Part shown: positions 1-9,018 of the stretch, one piece after another
Layout of the letters: the number at the start of each line of letters is the position of its first letter
How positions within the stretch are numbered: the stretch's first letter is position 1
The notes under the pieces: generated by a model
Seen by the model: only the letters and a program-made list of their open reading frames with translations
What the model was told of the DNA's origin: nothing
Databases searched by the model: none
Source: Candidatus Poribacteria bacterium
GTDB taxonomy: Bacteria > Poribacteria > WGA-4E > WGA-3G
Reading direction: 5' to 3'
DNA: 64,000 bases
NCBI GenBank assembly: GCA_022826805.1
Contig: JAJDUH010000071.1
Coordinates: 1 to 64,000 of the forward strand
Made by a program: the position numbers and the translations under genes

Positions 1-2
1 AT

Positions 3-119
3 AAAACCTTAGAAACTATGCAAGCAAAGGTCACAGAGATCCTTGGAAACTACTCGGATACCGCGATTGCTAAACTTACAAGTTTCTCACATTTCATAAA
101 CGCAGCTAATGCAATATAA
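3..119 (+). CDS. 3' end of an unidentified CDS (partial)
   Basis: Frame 3 is open from the window edge to a TAA at 117-119 and gives the last 38 residues of a protein, ending in the residues FINAANAI. The segment is amphipathic and helical-looking, and a gene-free gap of about 100 bp follows before the next start. I do not recognise the family, and so short a fragment could be an open frame by chance. It ends upstream of the PhyH gene on the same strand. Confidence 0.4.
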   Translation, partial: KTLETMQAKVTEILGNYSDTAIAKLTSFSHFINAANAI

Positions 120-218
120 ACTCTTAGAAATGGTATAACAAATCAGAATCCCGACCACTGACGGCTGACGACCATTTGTAGAGAGACAACTCTATCTTGA
201 CAAAGGAGAGTTTTAATT

Positions 219-1727
219 ATGCAAGTAAACCCACATTTAAGCGAGCGCAGCAAACTCACCGACACGCAGATGCGGGATTTCATTGTGAATGGGTATCTCA
301 CAGTAAAAACCGATCTGCCCCGGAGTTTCCATGAAACCATCTATCGCAAAACACAGGAATACACAGAAAAGGAAGGGAATTTAGGCAACAACATCTTGCC
401 ACGCGTCCCCGAATTACAGGCTGTTTTCGAGGAACCCGTTGTTCGTGGCGCATTCACCAGCATTTTAGGCGAGAATTACGCCATGCATTCGCATCGGCAC
501 CCACATCGTAACAATCCACACAGCGATGGACAGGGATTCCACAAGGATAGCTACTGGGGCTATCAGAAAGTGCGGCACCACTGCCCGCGCTGGGCGATGG
601 CATTCTACTATCCGCAAGACTCACCGCTCGAAATAGGACCCTCAGCAGTCTTACCCGGAACGCAGTACTATGACACACGTATCACGAAAAACAGTGATGG
701 CGAATTAGCAGTCAGTGGCGAGGCAGGTACGCTAACCATTATCCACTTCGACCTCTGGCATCGCGGCATGGCAAACCTGACCGATAAGACCCGCTACATG
801 ATGAAGTTCCAGTTCATTCGGATGGACGCACCACAGGCACCAGAATGGAACGTAACCGATCCGCACTGGAAACTCGGGGACACCGATCCGGCAACCCCTT
901 CGCATCAAGGCACGTGGCGACACGTTTGGAACTGGATGGCAGGTGAGTCTAACGGGGCTTCGGCGCATCCAACCAACGGAAACCTGACGAAGCACATCAC
1001 AGCATTGCATAATGATGATACCGCAATTCGTTCCCACGCCGCTGACGAAATAGGTATGTTCGGTGAAGCCGGAACAGAAGCAATTCCACACCTCATCCAG
1101 GCACTCTGTGATGTTTATGAACCTGTCCGCTTGAATGCCGCTTACGCACTCGGAACGATCGGTGCCCCCGCTATTCCCCAACTGATTGAAACGCTCGGTG
1201 TTGAAGACCCAATCATGCGTCGGATGGCTGCGTACGCATTAGCTGCCGTAGGAGCACCCGCCGTGTCTGCTTTGAGTGAAGCGTTACAACGTCCTGAGGA
1301 CGTTGTTCGCGTCGAAGCCACCTACGCTTTAGCACAAATAGGCAGTGCAGCCGAGCCTGCGATCCCGGCATTAATAGCATGTGCGAAAGATGAAGCCGTT
1401 GAAGTGCGTCGCTATCTCTCTGAAGCCTTCGGTGGAATCGGTCCAGCTGCAGCATCGGCTGTCCCTGTCCTGTGCGATATACTCACAAGTGACGATGACG
1501 GACAGGCACGCTTTGAAGCTGCATTAGCGTTAGCACAGATTGGACCAGCGGCAAGCGACGCAGTGCCGGTGCTGGCACGTGTCTTCACCGATGAAAACCG
1601 CTACGTCCGGGATAACGCCGTCCTCGCACTGAAGCGCATTGACACACCCGAAGCAGAGTCAGCACTGTTTGATTATCTGCTCATGGCGCGATGGTGTCCA
1701 GTCACAAATCGTGAAAGCACGTTTTAA
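219..1727 (+). CDS. Phytanoyl-CoA dioxygenase (PhyH) family protein fused to C-terminal HEAT repeats
   Basis: This 502-residue protein has two parts. Residues about 15-235 match the PhyH Fe(II)/2-oxoglutarate dioxygenase fold. The first iron ligands are H108 and D110 in a FHKDSYWGY context, the distal histidine is H181 in DLWHRG, and an arginine (TRYMMKF) suits 2-oxoglutarate binding. Residues about 265-490 form roughly seven HEAT/PBS-type repeats rich in the pattern VR..AAYALG.IG. The ATG at 219 has the Shine-Dalgarno AAGGAG at 203-208. PhyH proteins hydroxylate small organic substrates; this substrate is unknown. The HEAT tail probably mediates protein contact. The spacer downstream carries two palindromes, so the gene is probably transcribed alone. 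Confidence 0.88.
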   Translation: MQVNPHLSERSKLTDTQMRDFIVNGYLTVKTDLPRSFHETIYRKTQEYTEKEGNLGNNILPRVPELQAVFEEPVVRGAFTSILGENYAMHSHRHPHRNNPHSDGQGFHKDSYWGYQKVRHHCPRWAMAFYYPQDSPLEIGPSAVLPGTQYYDTRITKNSDGELAVSGEAGTLTIIHFDLWHRGMANLTDKTRYMMKFQFIRMDAPQAPEWNVTDPHWKLGDTDPATPSHQGTWRHVWNWMAGESNGASAHPTNGNLTKHITALHNDDTAIRSHAADEIGMFGEAGTEAIPHLIQALCDVYEPVRLNAAYALGTIGAPAIPQLIETLGVEDPIMRRMAAYALAAVGAPAVSALSEALQRPEDVVRVEATYALAQIGSAAEPAIPALIACAKDEAVEVRRYLSEAFGGIGPAAASAVPVLCDILTSDDDGQARFEAALALAQIGPAASDAVPVLARVFTDENRYVRDNAVLALKRIDTPEAESALFDYLLMARWCPVTNRESTF

Positions 1728-1761
1728 CAAGCCACATGCACGGCTCGCTTTGGAATAGGTA

Positions 1762-1782
1762 GGCGAGGTTTCTAACCTCGCC
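1762..1782. repeat. Short palindrome, GGCGAGGTT family
   Basis: A perfect 9-bp stem (GGCGAGGTT / AACCTCGCC) encloses a TCT loop. Close relatives lie at 3049-3069, 24660-24680, 54747-54768 and 59848-59868, all intergenic. There is no T-run after it, so a classical terminator is not shown; a role in transcript ends or mRNA stability is only inference. Confidence 0.85.
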
Positions 1783-1831
1783 GGTTTTCCCTTAGAATCC
1801 GTAACACACTTACTTTTTCCCAACCAAGGTA

Positions 1832-1852
1832 GGTGCGGTTTTTAACCGCACC
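1832..1852. repeat. Short palindrome, GGTGCGGTT variant
   Basis: A perfect 9-bp stem (GGTGCGGTT / AACCGCACC) with a TTT loop, 50 bp from the GGCGAGGTT copy. Both arms differ from that copy in a compensating way. It ends 11 bp before the ATG of the amidohydrolase, where a Shine-Dalgarno would be expected, so it could influence translation start. Confidence 0.85.
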
Positions 1853-1863
1853 AAATATTCATT

Positions 1864-3015
1864 ATGAACTACGACCTAATCATTAAAAACGGAACTGTAA
1901 TCGACCCTGCCCAAGACATTCACGCCCGCAAAGACATCGCATTCGCCAACGAACGCGTTTCCGCAGTAAGCGATGAGATTCCGGCATCTGAGGCAAGAGA
2001 AGTCTTGGATGCAGAAGGATGCTTCGTCACACCCGGTCTAATTGACTTACATGTCCACGTCTTCTACGGCGTAAGCCACTTCGGAATTGAACCTGATCCG
2101 ACCTGTTTGGCGCGCGGGGCGACCACCGTCGTTGATGCCGGTTCAGCAGGAGCAGACACATTTCCCGGATTCCGTAAATACGTCATTGATGTCAGCGACA
2201 CACGTATCTTGGCGCAATTGAACATCTCTTCACAAGGCATGCTCACCGAGGAGATCGGAGAGCTGGAAAACCCCGACTATGCCGATGTCGGAAAGGCGTG
2301 CCGAATGATAGAGCAGCATCGCGACATCATTTTAGGGGTCAAAGTTCGCTTGACACGGGAGACTATCGTCGGCGCACGAGCAGGCATGGTACCGCTCCAC
2401 AGGGCGCGCGAAGCCGCTGATGCCGCAGGACTCCCAATCATGGTTCACCCACAAGACGCTTGGTGTGAATCTATTGATGATATATTGGCACTGATGGGAG
2501 AGCGTGATATTCTAACCCACTGCTTCCACGATATGGCGTGCGGTATCTTAGACGAAAACGGTAGGATTCGGGATTCTGTCCACGCAGCCATTGAACGAGG
2601 TGTTATCTTTGACGTCGGACACGGTGCTGGTTCCTTCAGTTGGGATATCGTTCAGAAGGCGATGGCACAAGGCGTTGAACCGACAACAATCTCGTCCGAT
2701 CTGCATATCTACAATATTGATGGTCCCGTCTACGATCTCGTGAATGTCGTCAACAAATTCCTACATCTCGGTATGCCGCTCGACGATGCACTTGCAAAGG
2801 TCACAAGTATCCCCGCCGAGACCATATTGATGCTTGGAGAGATCGGAACGTTAGCAGTTGACGCGTGGGGGGATGCTGTTATTTTTGAACTGCGAGAAGG
2901 CGAATTCCAACTCATAGACGCCAACGATCAGATGAGGATTGGCAAACAGAAATTGGAACCCGTTGTTGTTATCAAAGGCGGACAAGTCTATCGTCAACGC
3001 CATACCCACAACTAA
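1864..3015 (+). CDS. Amidohydrolase / deacetylase-family metallohydrolase (dihydroorotase-like)
   Basis: The 383-residue protein has the amidohydrolase superfamily layout: a small N-terminal beta domain (DLIIKNGTVIDP), metal ligands H63 and H65 in DLHVHVFYG, a likely carboxylated lysine K160 (GVKVRL), H195 (MVHPQ), H218/H221-type histidines in LTHCFHD, and the catalytic Asp279 in SSDLH. The set is complete, so a binuclear zinc hydrolase is likely. Length and motifs fit the EF_0837/AHA_3915-like amidohydrolase/deacetylase group, annotated as acting on N-acyl or cyclic amide substrates; true dihydroorotase activity is less likely. No Shine-Dalgarno is visible; a palindrome sits in its place. 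No operon partner is close. Confidence 0.85.
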   Translation: MNYDLIIKNGTVIDPAQDIHARKDIAFANERVSAVSDEIPASEAREVLDAEGCFVTPGLIDLHVHVFYGVSHFGIEPDPTCLARGATTVVDAGSAGADTFPGFRKYVIDVSDTRILAQLNISSQGMLTEEIGELENPDYADVGKACRMIEQHRDIILGVKVRLTRETIVGARAGMVPLHRAREAADAAGLPIMVHPQDAWCESIDDILALMGERDILTHCFHDMACGILDENGRIRDSVHAAIERGVIFDVGHGAGSFSWDIVQKAMAQGVEPTTISSDLHIYNIDGPVYDLVNVVNKFLHLGMPLDDALAKVTSIPAETILMLGEIGTLAVDAWGDAVIFELREGEFQLIDANDQMRIGKQKLEPVVVIKGGQVYRQRHTHN

Positions 3016-3048
3016 CATCACTGCCGAAATTTGCGTTTAAAATAGGTG

Positions 3049-3069
3049 GGCGAGGTTTCTAACCTCGCC
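3049..3069. repeat. Short palindrome, GGCGAGGTT family
   Basis: A 9-bp stem with TCT loop, identical to the copy at 1762. It lies between the convergent amidohydrolase gene and the minus-strand membrane protein gene, a position where a bidirectional transcript end would be useful. Confidence 0.8.
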
Positions 3070-3106
3070 GATTTCCCAGTTACTGACAACTGATAACTGA
3101 CAACTA

Positions 3107-4711
3107 TTATGGATGCGGTGTCCCCGCCTTCGGTTTCTCCTTTGGGGCGTTAGAATCCTGTCCAAAACGGATGTGAAGCGATGCACCAGGAGCGTGCGAT
3201 TGTCCGTAGAGCGCGTGTTTGATTACCCAGAAAATAACTGTCGTCCCCACCAGCGCAACGATACCCCAGATTAACGCCTTCAGCGTCCAGGCACTGAACG
3301 AAAAGAGACCACCCGTCTGTTTAGGAACCATCTGCGGACCCAATACTATCAGCACGGTGCATATAATCCCATTGAGGACAATCACGCCTTCTGTCACCAG
3401 ACGATGTGGCGTGAAGCCGACCAAAGCACGTTCAAAATTGAAGATGATTATCCACCATAGGAATACGAGGTAGAGCAGCTGACCTTTCCCTACCCAACTC
3501 GTCGGAATAAAAGCGAGCGGTTCTTGGAAATGCACGGACAAAAGCCAGACACAGGCAATGCCGATACCGATATAGAAGATTTCAAACCACCCAATCCATC
3601 CTCTTGAATGCCGGAACCAACCCACGACAGGTAACCCAAAGAGCCGTTCCGGTAACCCCTCAACCGAGCCCACCCACGTCCCCGCCGCCTTCCTATAATT
3701 GAGGTATGTCAAAGCAATAAGCACGCAGAACGCCGTGAATATTTCCATCCATTGTGGGAAATTCGGATCTACCTCTAAAGTAGGTGCTCGGTTCAGAAGA
3801 AGACCGAACGTCACCGCTATTCCAAGTCCAAAGAGGAAGCCTTGCGTCTGCTCCATGACACTATGCCAGTTTGTTTGGAGTCCCGTTCGGATGTAGATGA
3901 GTTTCAGCAGTTGTCCAAATGAAAACGCAACGCCACCTGCAAAACCCGTCATCACTGTAGCGAAAGCCACGCCGCTGAGTTCATAACGTGAACAGTATCC
4001 CAAAATTCCGATAACCATACCGACACAACCTGCCCAGTTGTCTCCACGCGGTGGTGTCATACGGAGGCGACAAACGTTTACCAGCAACAAAAACCCGCCG
4101 AACCAACAGATGCCCGTATACAGGACGAGGTTCGTGCCCATGTCCAAACCGCCACGGAAAAGCGCGACAATAAGTGCTGCGACTATCGCCACCAGTGCAG
4201 ACACCCAATCCGTGTCGTACCAGTAAAGTGGACTTTCGTGTCGTTGCATTCGTCTGGGGGCAAGCACGTGATCGATGATTACTGCTTGGAGCGACCAGCC
4301 AATAAACACAGCAGCAATAGGCGTAAAAAACAAGGATAACTGCGTATGCGTCAGAAATGCAGGCAACGCAGTCCCTGCACCACCAAGGGCTGCCCACAAG
4401 AAACCGATGGCGAATAGATTGGCGAACCCGTAAAGCACAGTCGGCGAGTGCGAAGAATGGCTGTACCCGACAACCATCATATAGGACATACTGCCCCCGA
4501 AGGACCAGCCGAGCGCGCCGAACAGGGCAAAGTAGTGGACATGCCGCCACCAATCCTCACGTCCGGAGAGCAGGACAATTGCCATAGCCGCGAGTGCCCC
4601 CGGAAGTGCTGCCCCGTATTCATGCCCGAAGTTGCCGCGTATGCCCCATCCAACACACAGAGACAAACCGCACAAAAGTACCATTTCCCACGGAATAACT
4701 GCCATGTCCAT
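3107..4711 (-). CDS. Polytopic inner-membrane protein of unknown function
   Basis: The protein has 534 residues with roughly 12 hydrophobic segments separated by short basic or polar loops and ends in a polar tail rich in Pro and Lys. The frame is open up to an ATG at 4726, but GGAGG lies inside those first codons and is spaced 8 nt from the ATG at 4711, so 4711 is the better start. A good sigma-70 promoter lies upstream (4750-4778, minus strand). I recognise no transporter signature; the conserved-looking N-terminal motif contains GWGIRGNFGHEYGA. It stands alone and convergent to the amidohydrolase gene. Unknown function; possibly a transporter or a membrane enzyme. Confidence 0.8.
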   Translation of the reverse strand: MDMAVIPWEMVLLCGLSLCVGWGIRGNFGHEYGAALPGALAAMAIVLLSGREDWWRHVHYFALFGALGWSFGGSMSYMMVVGYSHSSHSPTVLYGFANLFAIGFLWAALGGAGTALPAFLTHTQLSLFFTPIAAVFIGWSLQAVIIDHVLAPRRMQRHESPLYWYDTDWVSALVAIVAALIVALFRGGLDMGTNLVLYTGICWFGGFLLLVNVCRLRMTPPRGDNWAGCVGMVIGILGYCSRYELSGVAFATVMTGFAGGVAFSFGQLLKLIYIRTGLQTNWHSVMEQTQGFLFGLGIAVTFGLLLNRAPTLEVDPNFPQWMEIFTAFCVLIALTYLNYRKAAGTWVGSVEGLPERLFGLPVVGWFRHSRGWIGWFEIFYIGIGIACVWLLSVHFQEPLAFIPTSWVGKGQLLYLVFLWWIIIFNFERALVGFTPHRLVTEGVIVLNGIICTVLIVLGPQMVPKQTGGLFSFSAWTLKALIWGIVALVGTTVIFWVIKHALYGQSHAPGASLHIRFGQDSNAPKEKPKAGTPHP

Positions 4712-4749
4712 ATCTATAGCCTCCATCTGACCGCTGATTTTGTTGTTTT

Positions 4750-4778
4750 ATTATGTAGGTTTTCGCGTTTATTGTCAA
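4750..4778 (-). promoter_or_regulatory. Sigma-70-type promoter of the membrane protein gene
   Basis: On the minus strand TTGACA (4778-4773), a 17-nt spacer and CATAAT (4755-4750) match the consensus at 11 of 12 positions. The promoter lies about 40 bp upstream of the start at 4711 and supports that start. Confidence 0.75.
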
Positions 4779-4805
4779 TTTTTCTCCTATACACTTAGGG
4801 TCATT

Positions 4806-4999
4806 TATGGTAAACCCGAAAAATAAATAGACACTTCTCGATGGATAAAACTTCTAAATTCCCCCCTGATAAGGGCGGGGAAGCCCATATGGGCTTCATA
4901 CCCGGTCATGCCTATAAGGCATGAATACCGTTGATTCTGATTCGTTAGGGGGGTTGAGTGTACATTTATAGTGTCTAATTAATTCTAAAATCTACCATA
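4806..4999. mobile_element. MITE-like intergenic element with imperfect 30-bp inverted ends
   Basis: The left end (4806-4835) begins TATGGTAAACCC and ends TAGACACT. The right end (4970-4999) begins AGTGTCTA and ends CTACCATA, an imperfect inverted copy. Inside are two perfect palindromes, at 4880-4897 (GAAGCCCAT/ATGGGCTTC) and 4907-4923 (CATGCCT/AGGCATG), joined by CCCGGT and followed by CCGTTGATTCTGATT. No coding capacity was seen. It fills the gap between divergent genes. Related elements are at 6293, 18220 and 59746. Confidence 0.6.
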
Positions 5000-5123
5000 G
5001 TTTTAAGAATTTGTTTGGGAGTTTTCACCTTTTTTCGGGATAGGGCGAGGAATGGAAAGCAAAGACAAATTTTGCTTTACATTTTCCGACTCCTGGCTGA
5101 CAACCGATAACTGAAAACTAAAA

Positions 5124-5152
5124 TTGCATCTATTTTCTGTCCGTGATACGAT
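5124..5152 (+). promoter_or_regulatory. Sigma-70-type promoter of the Gfo/Idh oxidoreductase gene
   Basis: TTGCAT (5124-5129), a 17-nt spacer and TACGAT (5147-5152) lie 41 bp upstream of the ATG at 5194. The spacing is ideal and both boxes are close to consensus. Confidence 0.6.
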
Positions 5153-5193
5153 AAACACATATAGAAAGTGTTTTCTACTGGAGGCTATAAGTT

Positions 5194-6288
5194 ATGAGTC
5201 GTGTACGGATAGGTGTTATCGGGTGTGGCGCAATTGCACAAGTGCATCACCTCCCCAATCTTACCGCGCTTCACCGAGAATTTGAGGTGCAGATCGTTTG
5301 TGATCTCTCTCCCGGTGCCGCACAAGCAGTCGCAAAACGGTTCCACGTCCCGCAATATGTTACAGATTACAACGAATTGCTCGCTACAGATGTGGACGCC
5401 GTTCTGCTTTGTCACGGCGACCCAAAGACAGCAGTCGCGCTTGCTGCATTTGAGGCAGGAAAGCACGTCTTTATCGAAAAACCCGTCTGTTTTTCACTGC
5501 AAGAAATCAATGCCATGCTAACCGCACAAAGTAAAGCCGGAACCGTCGCACAAGCCGGTTATATGAAAGTGCATGATCCCGCTTTTCAACTCGCCAAGCG
5601 CGAAGTCGATGCAATGGAAAGTTATCGCTTCGTCCAGATTAACCATCTCCATCCAAATAATAGTTTACACCTCAGCCAGTTTGATGTGGAACGGTTTAAC
5701 GATGTCCCACCCGACGCATTTAAACCCGCAGGTGAGGCGCGAGATATAGCACTTTCGCAAGCAATTGGAGACGTTCCACCAGAAGCCAGAGGCGCGTTTT
5801 TCCTACTTTCAGGCAGCATGATTCACGACATCTATAGCTTACGGGTGATGCTCGGTTCGCCGAGCGAGGTTATTAGTGCCGAAGTCTGGGCTGACGGACG
5901 CGGGGTGAGTATCGTATTTGCCTATCCAAACGGCGCACGCTGTATCGCAACATGGGTCGACTTACCGGATCTATGGGACTTTAAAGAGACTTTGGAAATC
6001 TATGGCGATAAGAAACGGGTGATTGTATCCTATCCGACCGGTTTTTCACGGGGTATCCTGTCAGAGGTAACAATACACGGGATAGATGCCGACGGTACGA
6101 CTTATAGCAAGAACCCCGCGGTTGAATGGGAGAGCGCATTTGTCAGTGAGTTGCGGCATTTCCACGCCTGTATTACGGAGGGGAAAGCGTGTTACACATC
6201 TCTGGCATCCGCACGGAACGATATCGCGCTGATTATTGATATTGTCCAGTGTTACATGCAGCGGAAACCTGTGAGATGTGTAGCATAA
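5194..6288 (+). CDS. Gfo/Idh/MocA family NAD(P)-dependent oxidoreductase
   Basis: The 364-residue protein opens with a Rossmann dinucleotide-binding motif (GVIGCGAIAQVHH, residues about 7-19) and has the family's Glu-Lys-Pro motif at residues 95-97 (IEKPVC). Length and two-domain layout (Rossmann fold, then alpha/beta substrate domain) match sugar and inositol dehydrogenases such as IolG. The substrate is not deducible. GGAGG lies about 10 nt before the ATG, with a promoter at 5124-5152. It stands alone, convergent to the next gene across a repeat-filled spacer. The central insertion around residues 150-190 is rich in Asp and Pro and may shape the substrate pocket. Confidence 0.9.
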   Translation: MSRVRIGVIGCGAIAQVHHLPNLTALHREFEVQIVCDLSPGAAQAVAKRFHVPQYVTDYNELLATDVDAVLLCHGDPKTAVALAAFEAGKHVFIEKPVCFSLQEINAMLTAQSKAGTVAQAGYMKVHDPAFQLAKREVDAMESYRFVQINHLHPNNSLHLSQFDVERFNDVPPDAFKPAGEARDIALSQAIGDVPPEARGAFFLLSGSMIHDIYSLRVMLGSPSEVISAEVWADGRGVSIVFAYPNGARCIATWVDLPDLWDFKETLEIYGDKKRVIVSYPTGFSRGILSEVTIHGIDADGTTYSKNPAVEWESAFVSELRHFHACITEGKACYTSLASARNDIALIIDIVQCYMQRKPVRCVA

Positions 6289-6292
6289 CTGT

Positions 6293-6419
6293 TATAGTGA
6301 ATTCCATAATTAATTGGACCCTTCTTTTGTAGCGCAAACTTTTAGTTTGCGTCCCACCCCTACACGCAAACGAACAGGAATCCGTGCCAAATGTTCACAT
6401 ATTTTCGGGCTTTACTATA
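6293..6419. mobile_element. Short MITE-like element (127 bp)
   Basis: The ends are TATAGTGA (6293-6300) and TTTACTATA (6411-6419), inverted. Next to the right end is ATATTTTCGGGC, matching the inverted AACCCGAAAAATA of the 4806 element. The interior has a hairpin of the type GCAAACT TTT AGTTTGC (6334-6350), a different cargo from the 4806 element. It begins 5 bp after the stop codon of the oxidoreductase. Confidence 0.55.
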
Positions 6420-6421
6420 AT

Positions 6422-6490
6422 AGTAGGTTGGGTTGAACGCAGTGAAACCCAACACTTTTTAGCATAGTCTTTTGATGTGTTGGGTTTCAC
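6422..6490. repeat. GTAGGTTGGGTT...AAACCCAAC intergenic repeat
   Basis: GTAGGTTGGGTT at about 6423 is followed closely by the inverted AAACCCAAC and then by TTGGGTTTCAC at about 6480. The same motif set occurs around 15840-15990 and 28078-28112. No coding frame is supported. Function unknown. Confidence 0.6.
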
Positions 6491-6595
6491 TTGAAACGTT
6501 TCATAGGCGAGTGTTATAAAAAGTGGGTTTTATTGGTATTGATACCCTTTATGTCGTGCCCTGTTCAACCCAACCTACAAAAACTGAATTCAGAA

Positions 6596-8716
6596 TTATT
6601 CGGCTGCTGCGGGTTCTGCGGGGGCGATAGGGGCTTCACCTTCCATCGGCGGAAACATACCATCACCCATCTCTTCGCCTTTTATCATGATGGTCGCATC
6701 TCTCGAGCCAGACACAATAAAGCCGTCGATAATGAGTTCCACCTCAACAGGTTCAGGTGGTTCCACCTCTTCTGGAATCTCTAATGCATCTAATCCTGGG
6801 AAACCTTCAGGAAGTGGGAAATCCTCTGGAATCTCACCATCGTCATTCCCGTCTTCCTCACCCTCCTCTGGCATTTCGCCATCTTCAGGCGGTAAGAAAC
6901 CTTCCGGTGGCAACAAACCTTCTGGGGGTAGCAAGCCTGGTGGCAGTCCTGGGAATCCACCAAGACCCGGCGGCGTTAGCGTTACCGTGATTAAACCCGG
7001 ATCCATCTGATCTTCTTCCATCTGTTTGATGAGTTCATCCAGATTTGTTGGAACAGGTTTCTCCTCTTCATCGCCGAATGGATCAAAGTCAAATCCAAAA
7101 TCAGGAATTGCCTCAGGCGGCGGTCCAAGGGGTCCAAGGTCTCCAAAGCCGCCAAATAGGTCAAATGCGCTCGCAGCAACATTGATGTTTGCTTCACCGC
7201 CAGGGAAATCTTCAGGCACCTCAAGGGTGACCTCTCGCTGTATCGTGCGTTCAGCACCAGCGGTGCTCCAGTGTGGAACTAACGTAATTGACACAGTAAC
7301 GCTTTCGCCCGGCATTACCTCTTCAGGCGCAACAACTTCCGAAATCTCGGCTTTCGCAATTTGTGGTTTATCCGTAATGGAGATTGAAACCGCTTTCAAT
7401 GTCGCTTTCCCAGCACTGTTTGAAAGTGTATCAGCGAAGGACCTGACAATCGTATCTACGTTTGTCAGCACGTCTAAGAACGCTACTGAAGAAGCGCGCC
7501 GGAACGGTTCAGTATAAACGGTATCGGTTTCCTGAAACTGCAGCGTGACACTCCCTTCTATCGTACTGTTGCTAAATTCCATCCGAAGAGCGTCCAGTGT
7601 AACTGCAGCAACCAGCGAGATAAACGATTCCTGACCATACGCTACCTGATGGTGTTTTTCTATCGCTGTGGGGCTGTTCGCTGGATGGTAAATAACCTTG
7701 ACAGGAATCATCGGTGGCGGCCCGCCAAACTCACCCACAATCGCTGGCGTCAGATCTTTTGTTATTGTTCCAATCGGTTTACCATAAGCGGAGACTGATT
7801 TATAGGATATCATTAGGTTCGGAACAATACCGTTGACGACAGCTCTGTAGACCGGCAATGCGGATTGCCCATCGTAAAAAAACGGATGTCCAAACGCTAC
7901 AAATTTATTCTCATAGACCTGCGTCACGGTTCCAAAGCCTATTGAGTTAACAATGTCCCCTGTTGCTATGGCAGCACCAATCATATCTCCGGGAGCGACT
8001 CTCCGTGAAGTACCCACCGGAGGTGCCGCGGGCGCACCCGCAATATCAGCGAACAATTCAACAAAATTGTATCGTGAATCGGAAAGATGTGAGGAAAGCT
8101 CCTGAATCCTGTGTGACTGTATTCCAGTAATCATCACGGGTGTTTTAACTGGTACATAAGTCGCATTAATCCCTGCAGCGGGGGCGGCAGCGGCAGGCTC
8201 TTGCTCAAGGAGTCCACCAAGCGGTTGATGGTCAATTGTGGCTTCCATGGCGTCAATGGATGTAACCCAGAACCGAGTCGGTGCCGTCGCGAAACTGGTC
8301 CCATAAGCAAGCGCGCCCATAATACGTCCAGGAGGACCGACGGGACTGCCCGACATTCCCGCCGCTATGCCTCCCATAGCCTCAGCCGATTCATCCATCA
8401 GTTCGCATTCGTAGAGCGGAAATCCGAAACCGAAATCCCGAACCCCACGGAACCGCGCCTCAAGCACGACTCTGCTTGTGCCTTCAAGCACTGTAACGAT
8501 TTGAACGGGTGTTTTATCTGTCAGTTTTCGGGCTTCATCTTCATACATATTTTTAAGAACGACATCGCCAAGGAGTGGCGCGGCGCTAAATCCAGTTAGA
8601 AGTTCGCCCGCAATCGGATTTTCTATTTCTGTCTGTTCGTCATCAGGAGAGCAGCTCAGATGACAGAGCATCACGAGAGCAATACCTGCCAATACGAAAA
8701 AAAATCTCATTCTCAT
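6596..8716 (-). CDS. Lipoprotein with SpoIVB (peptidase S55)-like domain and acidic Pro-rich C-terminus
   Basis: The 706-residue protein starts with a lipoprotein signal ending LSC (C22). Residues about 40-300 resemble the S55 domain of SpoIVB: the nucleophile loop GMSGSP is at 120-125, an acidic residue lies about 16 residues earlier, and a later AFGHPFFYDG segment is conserved in these homologues. The upstream catalytic histidine of SpoIVB has no clear equivalent, so protease activity is unproven. Residues about 530-706 are low-complexity Pro/Glu/Gly-rich with PEEG-type repeats. It is probably anchored in an outer or inner membrane leaflet. Sporulation is not implied; S55-like proteins occur in non-sporulating phyla. 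It is monocistronic and convergent to the Gfo/Idh gene. Confidence 0.75.
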   Translation of the reverse strand: MRMRFFFVLAGIALVMLCHLSCSPDDEQTEIENPIAGELLTGFSAAPLLGDVVLKNMYEDEARKLTDKTPVQIVTVLEGTSRVVLEARFRGVRDFGFGFPLYECELMDESAEAMGGIAAGMSGSPVGPPGRIMGALAYGTSFATAPTRFWVTSIDAMEATIDHQPLGGLLEQEPAAAAPAAGINATYVPVKTPVMITGIQSHRIQELSSHLSDSRYNFVELFADIAGAPAAPPVGTSRRVAPGDMIGAAIATGDIVNSIGFGTVTQVYENKFVAFGHPFFYDGQSALPVYRAVVNGIVPNLMISYKSVSAYGKPIGTITKDLTPAIVGEFGGPPPMIPVKVIYHPANSPTAIEKHHQVAYGQESFISLVAAVTLDALRMEFSNSTIEGSVTLQFQETDTVYTEPFRRASSVAFLDVLTNVDTIVRSFADTLSNSAGKATLKAVSISITDKPQIAKAEISEVVAPEEVMPGESVTVSITLVPHWSTAGAERTIQREVTLEVPEDFPGGEANINVAASAFDLFGGFGDLGPLGPPPEAIPDFGFDFDPFGDEEEKPVPTNLDELIKQMEEDQMDPGLITVTLTPPGLGGFPGLPPGLLPPEGLLPPEGFLPPEDGEMPEEGEEDGNDDGEIPEDFPLPEGFPGLDALEIPEEVEPPEPVEVELIIDGFIVSGSRDATIMIKGEEMGDGMFPPMEGEAPIAPAEPAAAE

Positions 8717-8976
8717 TCCTCCAGAATAGGTTTCCCTATCTGCTCTTGTTGTTTCTAAAATTAGGATTTACGCAAGGTTCTCGCCCATTTTGTGTTGCGA
8801 CCGGACTTACGCAAAAGCTTCACTTTGATGCTGGCAAGGTTTCCAAATTATGCTACCAAAGCACAATTTGGATTTGTTTACATTTTTCGACTCTTAACTT
8901 ATAAACCACAACCAACAACTTTGCATATAATAACGCTATTTAGAGACAATGAGATTACGAAAGATTCAAAAAAAAT

Positions 8977-8997
8977 GGCGCGGTTAAAAACCGCGCC
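8977..8997. repeat. Short palindrome, GGCGCGGTT variant
   Basis: A perfect 9-bp stem (GGCGCGGTT / AACCGCGCC) with an AAA loop. It is a third arm variant of the GGCGAGGTT/GGTGCGGTT family, placed 21 bp beyond the stop codon of the minus-strand SDR gene. The rest of the 8717-9018 spacer shows no gene. Confidence 0.8.
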
Positions 8998-9018
8998 TAC
9001 GATTCAGAGGAAATTAGA

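Noticed and set aside
3981..4553. 190-codon open frame on the minus strand inside the membrane-protein gene
   Set aside because: It lies in another frame of a long gene with hydrophobic segments, promoter and ribosome site; composition is Arg/Cys-rich and it has no ribosome site.
6687..7010. Ser/Gly/Pro-rich open frame on the plus strand
   Set aside because: It is antisense to the low-complexity Glu/Pro tail of the S55-like lipoprotein, which explains the composition.
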